Source of the DNA: Dyadobacter sp. MSC1_007
GTDB taxonomy: Bacteria > Bacteroidota > Bacteroidia > Cytophagales > Spirosomataceae
DNA length: 64,000 nt
Assembly (NCBI RefSeq): GCF_023667495.1
Contig: NZ_JAMOZL010000013.1
Coordinates: forward strand, 124,001-188,000
Reading direction: 5' to 3'
Under the pieces are notes generated by a model. That model searched no databases. It had not been told where the DNA came from and saw nothing but the letters and a program-made list of their open reading frames with translations. Below, piece after piece: positions 8,954 through 18,146 of this stretch (position 1 is the stretch's first letter; every line of letters begins with the position of its first letter). The position numbers and the translations under genes were made by a program.

Positions 8954-11900
8954 CTAAAAATTACAAGAGAAACCAATGGTATAAGAGCGTTGCGACGGAT
9001 AAGCACCGTAGTCAATGCCTTGTTGCAATAGCGATTGCGCATAAGAGCTCACTTCGGGATCGAAACCGGTATATTTGGTCAGCGTCCAAAGGTTGGTGCC
9101 CGTCACAAAAAGCCGAGGGTTCTTTACAGGGCCCAATCTTGGAAATGTATAAGAAAGGCTCAGCATTTTCAACCGGGCAAAACTACCGTCTTCCAGCATC
9201 GTAGAGTTGATGTCCCCCGAAGCGATACCCCGCTGAATGCCTGGATATTTGGGGTCATTGTGCTGGTTTGCCTCCGTGTAACGCTTCCGGTACCATTCTT
9301 CGGACTGGTTGAAACCTACTCCGCCAAAATCGACGACCCCGTTATTAATGTAAAAATTCGTCAGGTTCAGCACATCGTTACCGACCGAGCCCGTGAACAA
9401 TGCATTAACCGCAAAATTCTTCCAGGTAAGGTCATAAGTCCAGCCGAAAGTAAAGTCGGGAGCAGACTTGCCCAGTACAACGCGGTCATCGGCATTCACA
9501 ATGCCGTCGCTGTTAGTGTCTGCATAGATCCAATGGCCTAAAAATGGCGTCCCCTTGCTTCCTGGCGGCTTTGGCCCTTCAAATGTGGCAAACTTCGGAT
9601 TACCGTCGGAATCGAAATCGGTTGTCTGGGCCAACCCGGCAACACGATAGCCGAAGAAACGGCCCACCTCTTCACCTGGTGTGAGAATGCCTGAAACGCC
9701 GCCCAGCAGGTTGCCATTGATATTTACATAGTCGGGCTGTGTACGCTCGCCCAGGTCGATGAGCGTGTTTACGTTTCTTGAAATGTTAAGCCTGGTCGAG
9801 AAAGTGACATTTTTCTTCTGCACGATATTGGCCTGAATACTGAGCTCAACCCCACGGTTGCGCATAGTGCCATAGTTGTCGATGATCGTTCCCACACCAG
9901 ATTGGGTCGGTACTTTCCTGGGTTGAAGCAGGTCCGAGGTAGTTTTGTTATAATAGTCAAAACTAATTACCAACCGGTCGCGTGCCGTATTGAAATCGAT
10001 CCCTGCATTGAACTGCCTTGTCCGCTCCCATGAAAGATTCGGATTTGCGATCGTATTAGGGTAGATACCCGTGTTGATCACCGCACCGTCACCGCCAGGC
10101 CCCATTTCATAAAATCCGCTGCTATATTGTGAGAGCGACGAATACGGTCCGATTGCCTGAGAGCCGGTCTCACCATAAGATGCCCGGAATTTGGTATTTG
10201 AAATAAAGGTCACCCCTTTCATGAACTCCTCCTGTTCAAGGTTCCAGGCGATAGCTGCCGAAGGGAAAACGCCGTACTTTCTGTTAGCAGCAAATGGAGA
10301 GGCTCCATCCACACGGATCGAAGTGTTCAACACATACCGGCCCTTGAAAGAATAGTTGGCACGAAGAAAACCCGACTGCAATATGCGTTTTTCCTTGAAC
10401 GAGCCGATCACTTGTGACTGCGCGGCACCAATATTATCGACTCCAAAAAACGGCACATTGAAGCCCGAATAGTTGGTGTTGACGAATTCAACAGTCTGGT
10501 CGTTATATTCCACACCCAGTGTAGTATTCAGGTAATGGTTTTTACGAAACGTCTTTTCGTATTGCAGGTAAGAATTGAAGTTATAACTGTAAGTATTGGC
10601 GGTATTGTTGCTTCCCTTGCCCTTTACAGCATTCCCTTCGGCAGTCGATGGCGGCAGGAACACTTTCCGGCGCGTGAGGTTCTGATTACCGCTTAGGCTG
10701 ACGACCAGTTGCAGCCCTTCTGCCAGTTTGAAATAGTTCTCCACATTCAATATCGAATAGTCGCTTTGCGTCACATCCGTTTTCGCCATCAGCTCATTAT
10801 AGGGGTTAGAAAAATAATAGCCCTGGTAGTTGGGAATACCCAGACTGTTGTTCCCCAGATAGTCGATTTCAAGTGTCGGGGCGGCGCGCAACCCGTCCAT
10901 GAGCCCGCCTGAGCTTGGCCATGCGCGGGAGGCGGTCACCGCCCGGTTGGTTTTCTGCCTGCTGAAAGAGAACTGGCCTTTAACTGTATACCAATCGTTG
11001 ACTTCATTGTTGAGGTTGATCCGAAGGCTTGCCCGGTCGTTGTTCGAATTGATGATCGTACCTTTTTCTTTCAAGTAATTCCCCGAGATATAATAGGATG
11101 ACTTTGGACTACCACCGGACAGGCTCAATGTGATGTCCTGCCGGAAACTTGGCTGCGTGATCGCGTCTACCCAATCCGTATTGGTAAGCGCACTGTCCGC
11201 ATTTTCAAAGGGCGGGTTACGGTCAGTAAGCCGGAAGCTCTCGTTGATCACTTCGGCGTATTGCTGCGAATTCATCATCTTGATCGGATTGGAGATCTGC
11301 CCGAAAGAGGTCTTGTTGACAAGCTCTACCCTGCCCTCTCCGCGTTTCCCGGATTTGGTGGTGATCAAGACCACCCCATTTGCCCCTCTGGAACCATAAA
11401 TGGCCGTCGCCGAAGCATCCTTCAATATCTCCATACTTTCAATATCGTTGGGATTGATACCGTAAAGTCCGTTTTGTGTGTAGGCACCGGAAAAGTTGGC
11501 CCCGGCTTCGCGGTAGGGCGGCATCGGAAAGCCATCAATCACATACAAAGGCTCATTGTTGCCGCTCAGCGAGTTATTACCGCGGATCCGCACCACCGAA
11601 GCAGCGCCTGGTTCACCCGATGTCTCGACCACCTGCACGCCTGTGGCCCGGCCCTGTAAGGCCTGATCTACGGTATTAATCACGGCCGATTTGTATTCCT
11701 GCGCGGCGACACGCGAAGTCGAGCTGGCCAGGTCCCGCTTGCTTTGCGCGCCATACCCGACAACTACCACTTCTTTCAGTGCCTTGGCTTCGGGAACGAG
11801 CTGGGTGTTATATTCGGTTTGGCCGGTAATGGGCACCTCCTTGGTTGTAAAGCCTATAAAGCTGTATACCAGCGTGCCGCCTTGTGCGGGTACTTTCATT

Positions 11901-12454
11901 TCAAATGAGCCGTCAGGGTTGGTAACTGCCTGGATCTTCGTGTTTTTCACCAAAACGGCAACTCCCGGCATTCCTACACCTTTATCATCCTGAACAACAC
12001 CCTTGATTGTCCTTGCTCCGGGACCCGCGTCGGCAGCAGCTTCCCGAACTGCGGCGCCAGAATCCGGCAATGTGCTATCCGGTTTGGCGGTTGGAGCCGT
12101 TTGTGGCCTGGCTGCCGCGCCAGCTTTGTTCAATGAATCTTGTTGAGGAGTTGGTTTAACGAGCGGGTCGAAGTCCTGCGTTGGTTTCACCAAAGGTGAA
12201 GTGGAAGAGGGGGAGGTATTCTTAGGCTTTGAGAGGGTGTCGGGGGCCGGTCTGTTCGGTGTCGAATCTGGTTTCGGGGCCGGTGTGACCGTGGTGTCGG
12301 GCTTCGTTTTTCGGGTCGAATCCGGCGCGGTCTGCTGCGCTTGACTTCGGAAGATATTGCCTAGTAAAAGTGGCAGTAGCAAGAAGCCGATCCTCAGAAA
12401 AATGAGCGGACCTGAAAAGTATCCAGGCTCACTTACTCGTTGAGATTTTCTCAT
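8954..12454 (-). CDS. SusC/RagA family TonB-linked outer membrane protein
   Basis: A 1166-residue TonB-dependent transporter. A signal peptide (to about residue 40, AQAQQ) is followed by about 110 residues of Pro/Thr/Lys/Ser-rich, PDST-repeating, apparently disordered sequence, which is not usual in SusC. Then come the carboxypeptidase-D regulatory-like domain (TIKGVVQDDKGVGMPGVAVLVKNT...), the conserved KEVVVVGYGAQ segment, the plug (GNNSLSGNNEPLYVIDGFP, SATAIYGSRGANGVVLI) and a long beta-barrel ending in a terminal Phe (GFSCNF). It imports its ligand with the SusD encoded next and heads a four-gene co-directional block that includes the split 5'-nucleotidase. Confidence 0.95.
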   Translation of the reverse strand: MRKSQRVSEPGYFSGPLIFLRIGFLLLPLLLGNIFRSQAQQTAPDSTRKTKPDTTVTPAPKPDSTPNRPAPDTLSKPKNTSPSSTSPLVKPTQDFDPLVKPTPQQDSLNKAGAAARPQTAPTAKPDSTLPDSGAAVREAAADAGPGARTIKGVVQDDKGVGMPGVAVLVKNTKIQAVTNPDGSFEMKVPAQGGTLVYSFIGFTTKEVPITGQTEYNTQLVPEAKALKEVVVVGYGAQSKRDLASSTSRVAAQEYKSAVINTVDQALQGRATGVQVVETSGEPGAASVVRIRGNNSLSGNNEPLYVIDGFPMPPYREAGANFSGAYTQNGLYGINPNDIESMEILKDASATAIYGSRGANGVVLITTKSGKRGEGRVELVNKTSFGQISNPIKMMNSQQYAEVINESFRLTDRNPPFENADSALTNTDWVDAITQPSFRQDITLSLSGGSPKSSYYISGNYLKEKGTIINSNNDRASLRINLNNEVNDWYTVKGQFSFSRQKTNRAVTASRAWPSSGGLMDGLRAAPTLEIDYLGNNSLGIPNYQGYYFSNPYNELMAKTDVTQSDYSILNVENYFKLAEGLQLVVSLSGNQNLTRRKVFLPPSTAEGNAVKGKGSNNTANTYSYNFNSYLQYEKTFRKNHYLNTTLGVEYNDQTVEFVNTNYSGFNVPFFGVDNIGAAQSQVIGSFKEKRILQSGFLRANYSFKGRYVLNTSIRVDGASPFAANRKYGVFPSAAIAWNLEQEEFMKGVTFISNTKFRASYGETGSQAIGPYSSLSQYSSGFYEMGPGGDGAVINTGIYPNTIANPNLSWERTRQFNAGIDFNTARDRLVISFDYYNKTTSDLLQPRKVPTQSGVGTIIDNYGTMRNRGVELSIQANIVQKKNVTFSTRLNISRNVNTLIDLGERTQPDYVNINGNLLGGVSGILTPGEEVGRFFGYRVAGLAQTTDFDSDGNPKFATFEGPKPPGSKGTPFLGHWIYADTNSDGIVNADDRVVLGKSAPDFTFGWTYDLTWKNFAVNALFTGSVGNDVLNLTNFYINNGVVDFGGVGFNQSEEWYRKRYTEANQHNDPKYPGIQRGIASGDINSTMLEDGSFARLKMLSLSYTFPRLGPVKNPRLFVTGTNLWTLTKYTGFDPEVSSYAQSLLQQGIDYGAYPSQRSYTIGFSCNF

Positions 12455-12718
12455 ATTATTCTTGGCTAGGTGACAGGACGATGTGTCCCGGAAAACATTT
12501 GTCAGCCAAAACTGACAAAAACCATACCGCTATGTTCCCTGAAGTTATAAAACGGGCACCTGATAGGAGTCCGGCAGATTGCTGGAACGCGCCATAAGTA
12601 CCTGTTTTTTTGACTAACCCGCACAAGTATATGCCTGATGCTGTGACCCGATCGTAAACGGCGGACTGTTGGCCGCAGGGCTATTTTTTCAAATATCCAT
12701 GAAACAGAACCCATTATT
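12455..12718. other. Intergenic region between divergent susC and the 12820 gene
   Basis: Apart from the inverted repeat and the promoter at 12719-12749, I see no coding potential here. An 86-codon minus-strand frame covers most of it but has no signal, no conserved pattern and an atypical Arg-rich composition. The minus-strand promoter of the SusC block should lie here, but no exact TAnnTTTG box is visible for it. Confidence 0.5.
12498..12519. promoter_or_regulatory. Perfect 8-bp inverted repeat upstream of susC
   Basis: TTTGTCAG (12498-12505) and CTGACAAA (12512-12519) flank a 6-nt spacer, 44 bp upstream of the SusC start codon. It could be an operator or a leader hairpin for the susC transcript. 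There is no T-tract on either side, so a terminator is unlikely. Function is inferred only from symmetry and position. Confidence 0.4.
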
Positions 12719-12749
12719 TTTGGAAACATCCCGCTGACGATTACATTTG
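12719..12749 (+). promoter_or_regulatory. Bacteroidota-type promoter of the 12820 gene
   Basis: TTTG at 12719-12722 is followed by exactly 19 bp and then TACATTTG (12742-12749), an exact match to the Bacteroidota sigma-A consensus TTTG-N19-TAnnTTTG. Transcription would begin about 12755, leaving a leader of about 65 nt before the ATG at 12820. Confidence 0.75.
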
Positions 12750-12819
12750 TCAAAATGCCCACATGATACGGGATTGAAATTTGCTTAGTTTAAAGGAGTG
12801 TAAAAAACCAACTTCGACC

Positions 12820-13215
12820 ATGCGACAGGAACAACTGCTAACCGCCGACTATATTGAGTCCCAGATAGGTAACGTAATCGAATATTATATTCGCTGGGAG
12901 TTTGAAGAAGACCCTTTCTACGGAAAAGCCCGTATAAAAGGTCTGGTGGAAGATGACAGCGGCAAGTTGAAGATCATTTGTGATGTAATTGAAGGAAGTG
13001 ACCTGGAACTGGCTTACGAACAGGAAGAAGTATTCATGTTTTCGGACCACCATCCGCTCTATGCAGGCACATTGCCCGAGATCTATTCGGCCAATTGGGT
13101 CAACACCGACGGCAAGAAGAAAAAGCAGATCTTCATTGCGCCGCCCAATGAGAATGCAAAAGAGTTTGCTATTTCCCAGACCAACAGCAAAGTAATCGTT
13201 AAAAGGATATATTAA
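12820..13215 (+). CDS. Hypothetical protein, 131 residues
   Basis: Not recognised. The ATG at 12820 is preferred over an in-frame TTG at 12781 because it lies at a sensible distance from an exact promoter match and begins the acidic N-terminus (MRQEQLLTADYIESQ). The protein is soluble, acidic in its first two thirds, without signal peptide or membrane segment. It contains an alternating strand-like pattern (ARIKGLVEDDSGKLKIICDVIEG) followed by a KKKKQIF basic patch and a C-terminal KVIVKRIY strand. It is monocistronic: its own promoter lies upstream and a strong terminator starts one base after the stop. Confidence 0.75.
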   Translation: MRQEQLLTADYIESQIGNVIEYYIRWEFEEDPFYGKARIKGLVEDDSGKLKIICDVIEGSDLELAYEQEEVFMFSDHHPLYAGTLPEIYSANWVNTDGKKKKQIFIAPPNENAKEFAISQTNSKVIVKRIY

Positions 13216-13250
13216 AACAAAAACCCCTGCACAAAGCAGGGGTTTTTGTT
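13216..13250. terminator. Bidirectional rho-independent terminator
   Basis: A perfect 15-bp stem (aacaaaaacccctgc at 13216-13230 and its complement at 13236-13250) with a 5-nt loop acaaa. The stem contains A/T tracts on both outer sides, so it can terminate the 12820 gene on plus and the metalloprotease gene on minus, whose stops flank it. Confidence 0.9.
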
Positions 13251-13264
13251 TAGCCTGATCCTGG

Positions 13265-15409
13265 TCAGTTCTTCACAATTTTCTTGGTCAGCACCCTATC
13301 CTCAAATTCGGCTTTGACTACGTACAGACCGGATGGATAGGTGGTCAGATTAAAGTCATAGACATTAGAGGCAACCTCGCCGGTGATCAACCGCTCTGCG
13401 ACCTTCTGCCCAGCCACATTGTAAATCGATACGGATTTCAATTTTTCCGGATGCGGGTAAAACTGTACCGACACCAGTCCGCTGGTAGGATTAGGCGTAA
13501 CCAGGAAGCCAGCCTCTTTCAGGTTCGGATTGATTGTCACTGTCCTGATATTGATATCGTCGAGGAATATGTCGTTTTCGTTTCCGTTCGTATTCAGGAA
13601 CGCCACCAGCACTTCTCCGCCTGCAATGTAGCTTCCGATATTGATCTCTTCCCTGCGCCATTCGTTGACGCCCGGCGTGAATGCCGTTCTGGTAGCCGTA
13701 TTGCGTGTAATGAGCGACGGCCCCCATTTTTTGTAAATACTTGTGTAAGTCTGTCCGCAATCTGTGCTGATCAACACCTGCAGTGTATCCCAAACATTGC
13801 CTTGTGCAGACGCATTGGTATAAGTGGCAGCCGCAACCTGGAACGATACAAAAGCCGAATCGACCCCGGCAATATTCACCGTTGGTGAGCGCAGGTAATC
13901 TCTCTGACCAACAGCCTGGTTATCGAAATTGCCTATTTTCACTGACGAGGCACCGGTTTTAGCAGCCGAAGACGTTTTCTCCCAGGTTGATCCGCCATCT
14001 TCATTAACAATATCCCATCCTCGCGGAGGAAACAGGCCTTCAAAACCTTCAATAACGGGTGCATTGAAAGGTTCATAATAAATGAAATCCAGGCTGAGCG
14101 CGTCATTGGAAGTGTCTTCGTCGGCGGCGCCATTCGGATTGGAGGTCGAAACGCTCAATACATGGTTGCCCTGATCGCTCGTAAGGCCGGGCAGCGTAAC
14201 ATTTGTTTCGGCATAAGTGGCAAGTGATCCGGTCCAGTTGTAGTTCCGGACTGTTCCGTCGTCGATCACGGCGTGGATCGTAACCGAGGTGAGCGTTTGC
14301 TTGCCCTTGTTCACCAGCGTCACCTGCGGTGTAAACGCGCCGGTACAGATCCGCTGGGCAGGCTGGCGGATCGCCTTCAAGGAGGCATCCTTGTCTTTGA
14401 GGTTTACAGGCGTACAGCCATTGGACAGGCTTAGTAAAGAACGATAAGTACTAAATGCTGTCTCCATTCGCGCGACCTGCATTTTAGTAAACATCAAAAG
14501 ACAGGCATCCGGGGTGTAATCCATGTAATTCTGATACATAATGCCCGGTGAAGACTGTGTGCAGTTGTCTGTCACAATACCGGTGCGGCAGGTGCTGGTG
14601 CTATTACTTTGGTTAGGCGTATCGTCCACCTGGTCGCTGCCCGAACATGCGCCCTGATCGTCCCCCCAGATATGGTAGAGGTTAAAATAGTGGCCTAGTT
14701 CATGCGTAAGGGTCTTTCCCTGGTTGAATCCCGAGGTGGCACCGCCCGGCAGCGATGCGTAATCGATAGCGACGCCCTGTTCGTCTTTTACACCGTCGTC
14801 GGGGAAGGTAGCATAACCCAGCGTTGTGCCAGAAAGATCGCATATCCAGATATTCAGGTATTTGTCAGTGTCCCAAGCGTCAGCACCGCCGGATTCGGCA
14901 TGCTTGACCAGGTTATTGGTGTAGTCAAATGATGTGCGGTTGGTCGAATACCTAACGATGCCCGTTGAAGGCGCGTCCTGCGGTGTGCGCTGCGCAAGGC
15001 AAAACTGTATGCCCGACTGCCCGAAAAGCGATTTAAAATGAGAGGGTACCCTGTCCGCGCTTGCATTCAACCCTGCATAATCTTTATTAATGGTATCAAG
15101 CTGGGCCATGATCTGCGCGTCGGTCACCTGAGATTGCCGGCTCAAAACCACATGAAAAACAACCGGAATGGTGATTTCCCCGGTTGCTTTAAGCGACTTT
15201 CCCGACATCACGCGCTGCCGGATCAGTTCTTTCAGCCTGACCTCACGTTGATCGAACATCAGTTTGAGGGCTGGCCGCTCTGTAAACCTTTTTTGCAGCA
15301 GGTCCATGGTTCCGCAACGATCCTGCGCTTTCAGTGGCGACAGTACGGATACAGAGACAAGAAGAAGGCTCGTGATGAAAAGCCCCAGGAATGGTAAAGT
15401 ATATCGCAT
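13265..15409 (-). CDS. Secreted M43-type zinc metalloprotease with T9SS sorting domain
   Basis: A 714-residue exported protease. A signal peptide (MRYTLPFLGLF...LKAQ) precedes the catalytic domain, in which HELGHYFNLYH (about residues 235-245) is the HExxHxxxxxH zinc motif. NYMDYTPDACLLMFT supplies the Met-turn of metzincins of the pappalysin (M43) family. A CARDB-like or beta-sandwich stretch follows and a jelly-roll-like region lies around residues 450-620. The last 80 residues are a type A T9SS C-terminal sorting domain (VTPNPTSGLVSVQF...GLYVVKAEFEDRVLTKKIVKN). It is therefore expected to cross the outer membrane by the type IX system and be released or anchored at the surface. Monocistronic; converges on the 12820 gene. 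Confidence 0.93.
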   Translation of the reverse strand: MRYTLPFLGLFITSLLLVSVSVLSPLKAQDRCGTMDLLQKRFTERPALKLMFDQREVRLKELIRQRVMSGKSLKATGEITIPVVFHVVLSRQSQVTDAQIMAQLDTINKDYAGLNASADRVPSHFKSLFGQSGIQFCLAQRTPQDAPSTGIVRYSTNRTSFDYTNNLVKHAESGGADAWDTDKYLNIWICDLSGTTLGYATFPDDGVKDEQGVAIDYASLPGGATSGFNQGKTLTHELGHYFNLYHIWGDDQGACSGSDQVDDTPNQSNSTSTCRTGIVTDNCTQSSPGIMYQNYMDYTPDACLLMFTKMQVARMETAFSTYRSLLSLSNGCTPVNLKDKDASLKAIRQPAQRICTGAFTPQVTLVNKGKQTLTSVTIHAVIDDGTVRNYNWTGSLATYAETNVTLPGLTSDQGNHVLSVSTSNPNGAADEDTSNDALSLDFIYYEPFNAPVIEGFEGLFPPRGWDIVNEDGGSTWEKTSSAAKTGASSVKIGNFDNQAVGQRDYLRSPTVNIAGVDSAFVSFQVAAATYTNASAQGNVWDTLQVLISTDCGQTYTSIYKKWGPSLITRNTATRTAFTPGVNEWRREEINIGSYIAGGEVLVAFLNTNGNENDIFLDDINIRTVTINPNLKEAGFLVTPNPTSGLVSVQFYPHPEKLKSVSIYNVAGQKVAERLITGEVASNVYDFNLTTYPSGLYVVKAEFEDRVLTKKIVKN

Positions 15410-15577
15410 TGGGAACGTTCAGGAAACTATATAAATGGATTATTTCGCTAATTACAGACTGGCAGCGGATTTATTCACCTACTACGAAAAAAAAGTGCCG
15501 AGTGATGCGAATTGAATATTATTTAATTTGTTTTTAATTGAAAACGAACGCCACACGTCACCAGTTATAGTTTTCTC

Positions 15578-16696
15578 ATGCAGGAAGGGGCAAATACAAA
15601 AGCCGTACGCAAGATTATCCACATTGATATGGACGCATTTTACGCGTCTGTGGAGCAGCGCGATTTCTCCGAATACCGAGGCAAACCACTGGCTGTGGGT
15701 GGTTCGCCCACGGGGCGGGGCGTAGTGGCCACGGCTAGTTACGAGGCCCGTAAGTTCGGCGTGCGGTCGGCGATGCCTTCGCGGCAGGCTATTCAATTGT
15801 GTCCCCAGATTATTTTTGTTCATCCCAGATTTGAGGTCTACAAATCCGTTTCCAGGCATATCCGGGAGATTTTTTCCCGGTATACGGATCTGATCGAACC
15901 GTTGTCACTTGATGAGGCTTACCTGGACGTTACCGAGGATAAAATGCAGATCGGATCGGCGATGGAAATTGCCCGGCAGATCAAACAAGCAATCCGCGAT
16001 GAGCTGAACCTGACGGCTTCCGCAGGGGTATCTATCAATAAATTTGTAGCCAAGATTGCCTCTGATCTCAACAAACCCGATGGGCTCACATTCATCGGTC
16101 CATCTAAAATAGAAAGCTTTATGGACCAGCTTCCGGTGGAAAAATTCCACGGCGTAGGCAAAGTGACAGCCGATAAAATGAAAGCAATGCAGCTATTTAC
16201 CGGTTCAGACCTCAAAAAATTAACCGAAGATGAGCTCGTCGCGCGGTTCGGAAAAAGCGGGCATTTCTTCTATCACATTGTAAGGGGAATTGATGACCGT
16301 GAGGTACAAACGCACCGCGAGACCAAATCTCTGGGGGCAGAGGATACTTTTACCTATGACCTGACTACCCTGGATGAAATGTATAAAGAGCTAGACCGGA
16401 TCGGTGTAACCGTCGCAAACCGTCTTGAAAAGAACCAGCTCAAAGGGCGTACCGTAACTTTGAAAGTCAAATACAGCGATTTCACACAAATTACCCGCAA
16501 TCAGTCTTTCCCTAAACCCATCGGCGATTTGGACACCATTACCGACGCTGCCAAGCAACTCCTTGAAAAGCTGGATATGGAAGGTAAGGCAGTGCGGCTT
16601 TTGGGGATTTCGTTATCTAATTTTCACGAGCCCGAGATCCGGTCGCGCAAGCATAAGGATCCCGAGCAGCTCGAACTATTCCCTTTCGGATTATAA
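15578..16696 (+). CDS. dinB: DNA polymerase IV (Y-family)
   Basis: A 372-residue Y-family polymerase. The palm motif HIDMDAFYASVEQ is near residue 17, the steric-gate region follows (KPLAVGG), SYEARKFGVRSAMPSRQA is near 52-69, and the catalytic SLDEAYLDVT is near 109. Helix-hairpin-helix and little-finger regions follow (FHGVGKVTADKMKAMQ; KGRTVTLKVKYSDFTQITRNQS). It performs error-prone translesion synthesis. The C-terminus PEQLELFPF resembles the QLxLF clamp-binding peptide, so interaction with the beta sliding clamp is likely. Its stop codon abuts and the coding regions overlap by 6 bp with the convergent gene. Confidence 0.96.
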   Translation: MQEGANTKAVRKIIHIDMDAFYASVEQRDFSEYRGKPLAVGGSPTGRGVVATASYEARKFGVRSAMPSRQAIQLCPQIIFVHPRFEVYKSVSRHIREIFSRYTDLIEPLSLDEAYLDVTEDKMQIGSAMEIARQIKQAIRDELNLTASAGVSINKFVAKIASDLNKPDGLTFIGPSKIESFMDQLPVEKFHGVGKVTADKMKAMQLFTGSDLKKLTEDELVARFGKSGHFFYHIVRGIDDREVQTHRETKSLGAEDTFTYDLTTLDEMYKELDRIGVTVANRLEKNQLKGRTVTLKVKYSDFTQITRNQSFPKPIGDLDTITDAAKQLLEKLDMEGKAVRLLGISLSNFHEPEIRSRKHKDPEQLELFPFGL

Positions 16697-17872
16697 CAAT
16701 AGCGCATCCACGCGGTGTGCCTGCACCATATTCTCGCAACCCGACCATGAAAAGATCGTAAAACGGCCATCTTGGGATGCTACCAATGCAATAGCATCGC
16801 GCTGGTCGTAGACAAACTGTGCGGCTGATAAATGCCGGGTACCACCGTTCTGAACCGGATGCACTACCATTCCGACATTGCCGATCACCGGCTCGGTCGT
16901 CAGCATTTCCTCAACAGGCCTTCCGCCCGGCGCGCGCCCGATTTTCGCTCCGAATGCAAGCAGCTCGTAGCTGTCGTTAATAATCGTAGCCCCGTCCACC
17001 GCCGTCAATCCGGCCATATTGTGCACTGCGGAACTGAACTGGTTCTGCCAGGTAATCGGGTTGGGGTCTTGCACATATTTACGGTGTAATTCCGCAAGCT
17101 CGGAAAAGGCGGGCTGCACATGATAAGTAATGGGATGAATGATCGATTGCCGCCACTGGTCGTTGCCTTTGGGCACTACCAGCAATATACCGCCGCGCTC
17201 ATGGCTTCTCATGGAAGCGGCCAGCTGCACCAACAGGTTCGGGTAGTCGCTCCATAGTTTTGAGGACGCAAAACCCATCAGCGAATTAATTAGTGAAGGA
17301 CAGTCGCGCACCTTACGGCTTTCTTCATTGACAATCTTGACCTGATCGCCTTTCAATACCGCCACATTTACAAATTTACCGAAGCCTTCGACCCTGCGGT
17401 GCTTGATCACCAGCATACCGGGCTCGATCACTTCCAACACGAAGCACAGTCCGGGAATTACCCGTGTAGTGCCCCAGATCCGCAGCTCGCCATTTTCTAT
17501 CCACACGCCCAGATGAATGCCCGAGCGTTCAACCGCCGGAGCAAGTTTAGCCAGCGTGTTTGCATTGAGCGGAAGTGTTTCGGCAAAAACCAGCGGATGC
17601 TCGGCCGCCTCGGGTGGCAGATAGGCAATGGAAACTTTGGGCGAGCGGCCTTCCTCCCGCCGCAAACTGGCCCAAAAAGTGGTATCTATAACAGATTCAA
17701 TGGTGCGGGCATCGGGGCGTGGAGCGAGCTCCTGTTCATAATATTTGGTTACAGCAATATGGTGGCGCTCAAAGTGACTGGCTACCAATCCGGCCACAGC
17801 CTTGGCCGCTTTATAGGTAGTGACAGGCGCGGCGTCGCCTGTTATGGTAGGTATATCGGTATTAGTAATCAT
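16691..17872 (-). CDS. Putative diadenylate cyclase with N-terminal DACNV-like sensor
   Basis: A 393-residue soluble protein in two parts. The C-terminal 140 residues show the order of DAC (DisA_N/CdaA) catalytic motifs: an IL(L)VVPKG strand after RGG, then GLTAVDGATIINDSYELLAFGAKIG (DGA motif), then NGGTRHLSAAQFVYDQRDAIALVASQDGRFTIF, matching the GTRH...A......DA..IVVS..G.I pattern that binds ATP. The N-terminal 230 residues resemble the DACNV domain described by comparative genomics as a sensor fused to such cyclases. It would make c-di-AMP or a related dinucleotide. No transmembrane segment is present. It converges on dinB with a 6-bp coding overlap. Confidence 0.75.
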   Translation of the reverse strand: MITNTDIPTITGDAAPVTTYKAAKAVAGLVASHFERHHIAVTKYYEQELAPRPDARTIESVIDTTFWASLRREEGRSPKVSIAYLPPEAAEHPLVFAETLPLNANTLAKLAPAVERSGIHLGVWIENGELRIWGTTRVIPGLCFVLEVIEPGMLVIKHRRVEGFGKFVNVAVLKGDQVKIVNEESRKVRDCPSLINSLMGFASSKLWSDYPNLLVQLAASMRSHERGGILLVVPKGNDQWRQSIIHPITYHVQPAFSELAELHRKYVQDPNPITWQNQFSSAVHNMAGLTAVDGATIINDSYELLAFGAKIGRAPGGRPVEEMLTTEPVIGNVGMVVHPVQNGGTRHLSAAQFVYDQRDAIALVASQDGRFTIFSWSGCENMVQAHRVDALLL

Positions 17873-18146
17873 TACAGGCAGTTTTACTCAGGATACTTAC
17901 AGAAGAGAACAACGACTTCTATTAAAAAGTTGATCGAACAGAATGGACGGCTGTTTTTTATATTTTTCGAACTCCGCTTACAACCATTGGACCCGGGCAG
18001 GCATCGTATCCTTAGTGCCATGCCGGGAATTAATTGGCTTCCGCGGCAGTACTTTGGCAGATAAGCATTAATTTGCGCGTTAATCCGGAAAAATCCAATT
18101 TCCGGCTATTTTACCTTCGGGCATATTAGTGTGCCACTATTTAAGA

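Noticed and set aside
12502-12762. Minus-strand frame of 86 codons
   Set aside because: It covers the inverted repeat and the promoter of the divergent gene, and has no recognisable protein features.
17399-18064. Plus-strand frame of 221 codons
   Set aside because: Mostly antisense to the cyclase-like gene, whose motifs are strong; the tail runs into the intergenic region only by chance.
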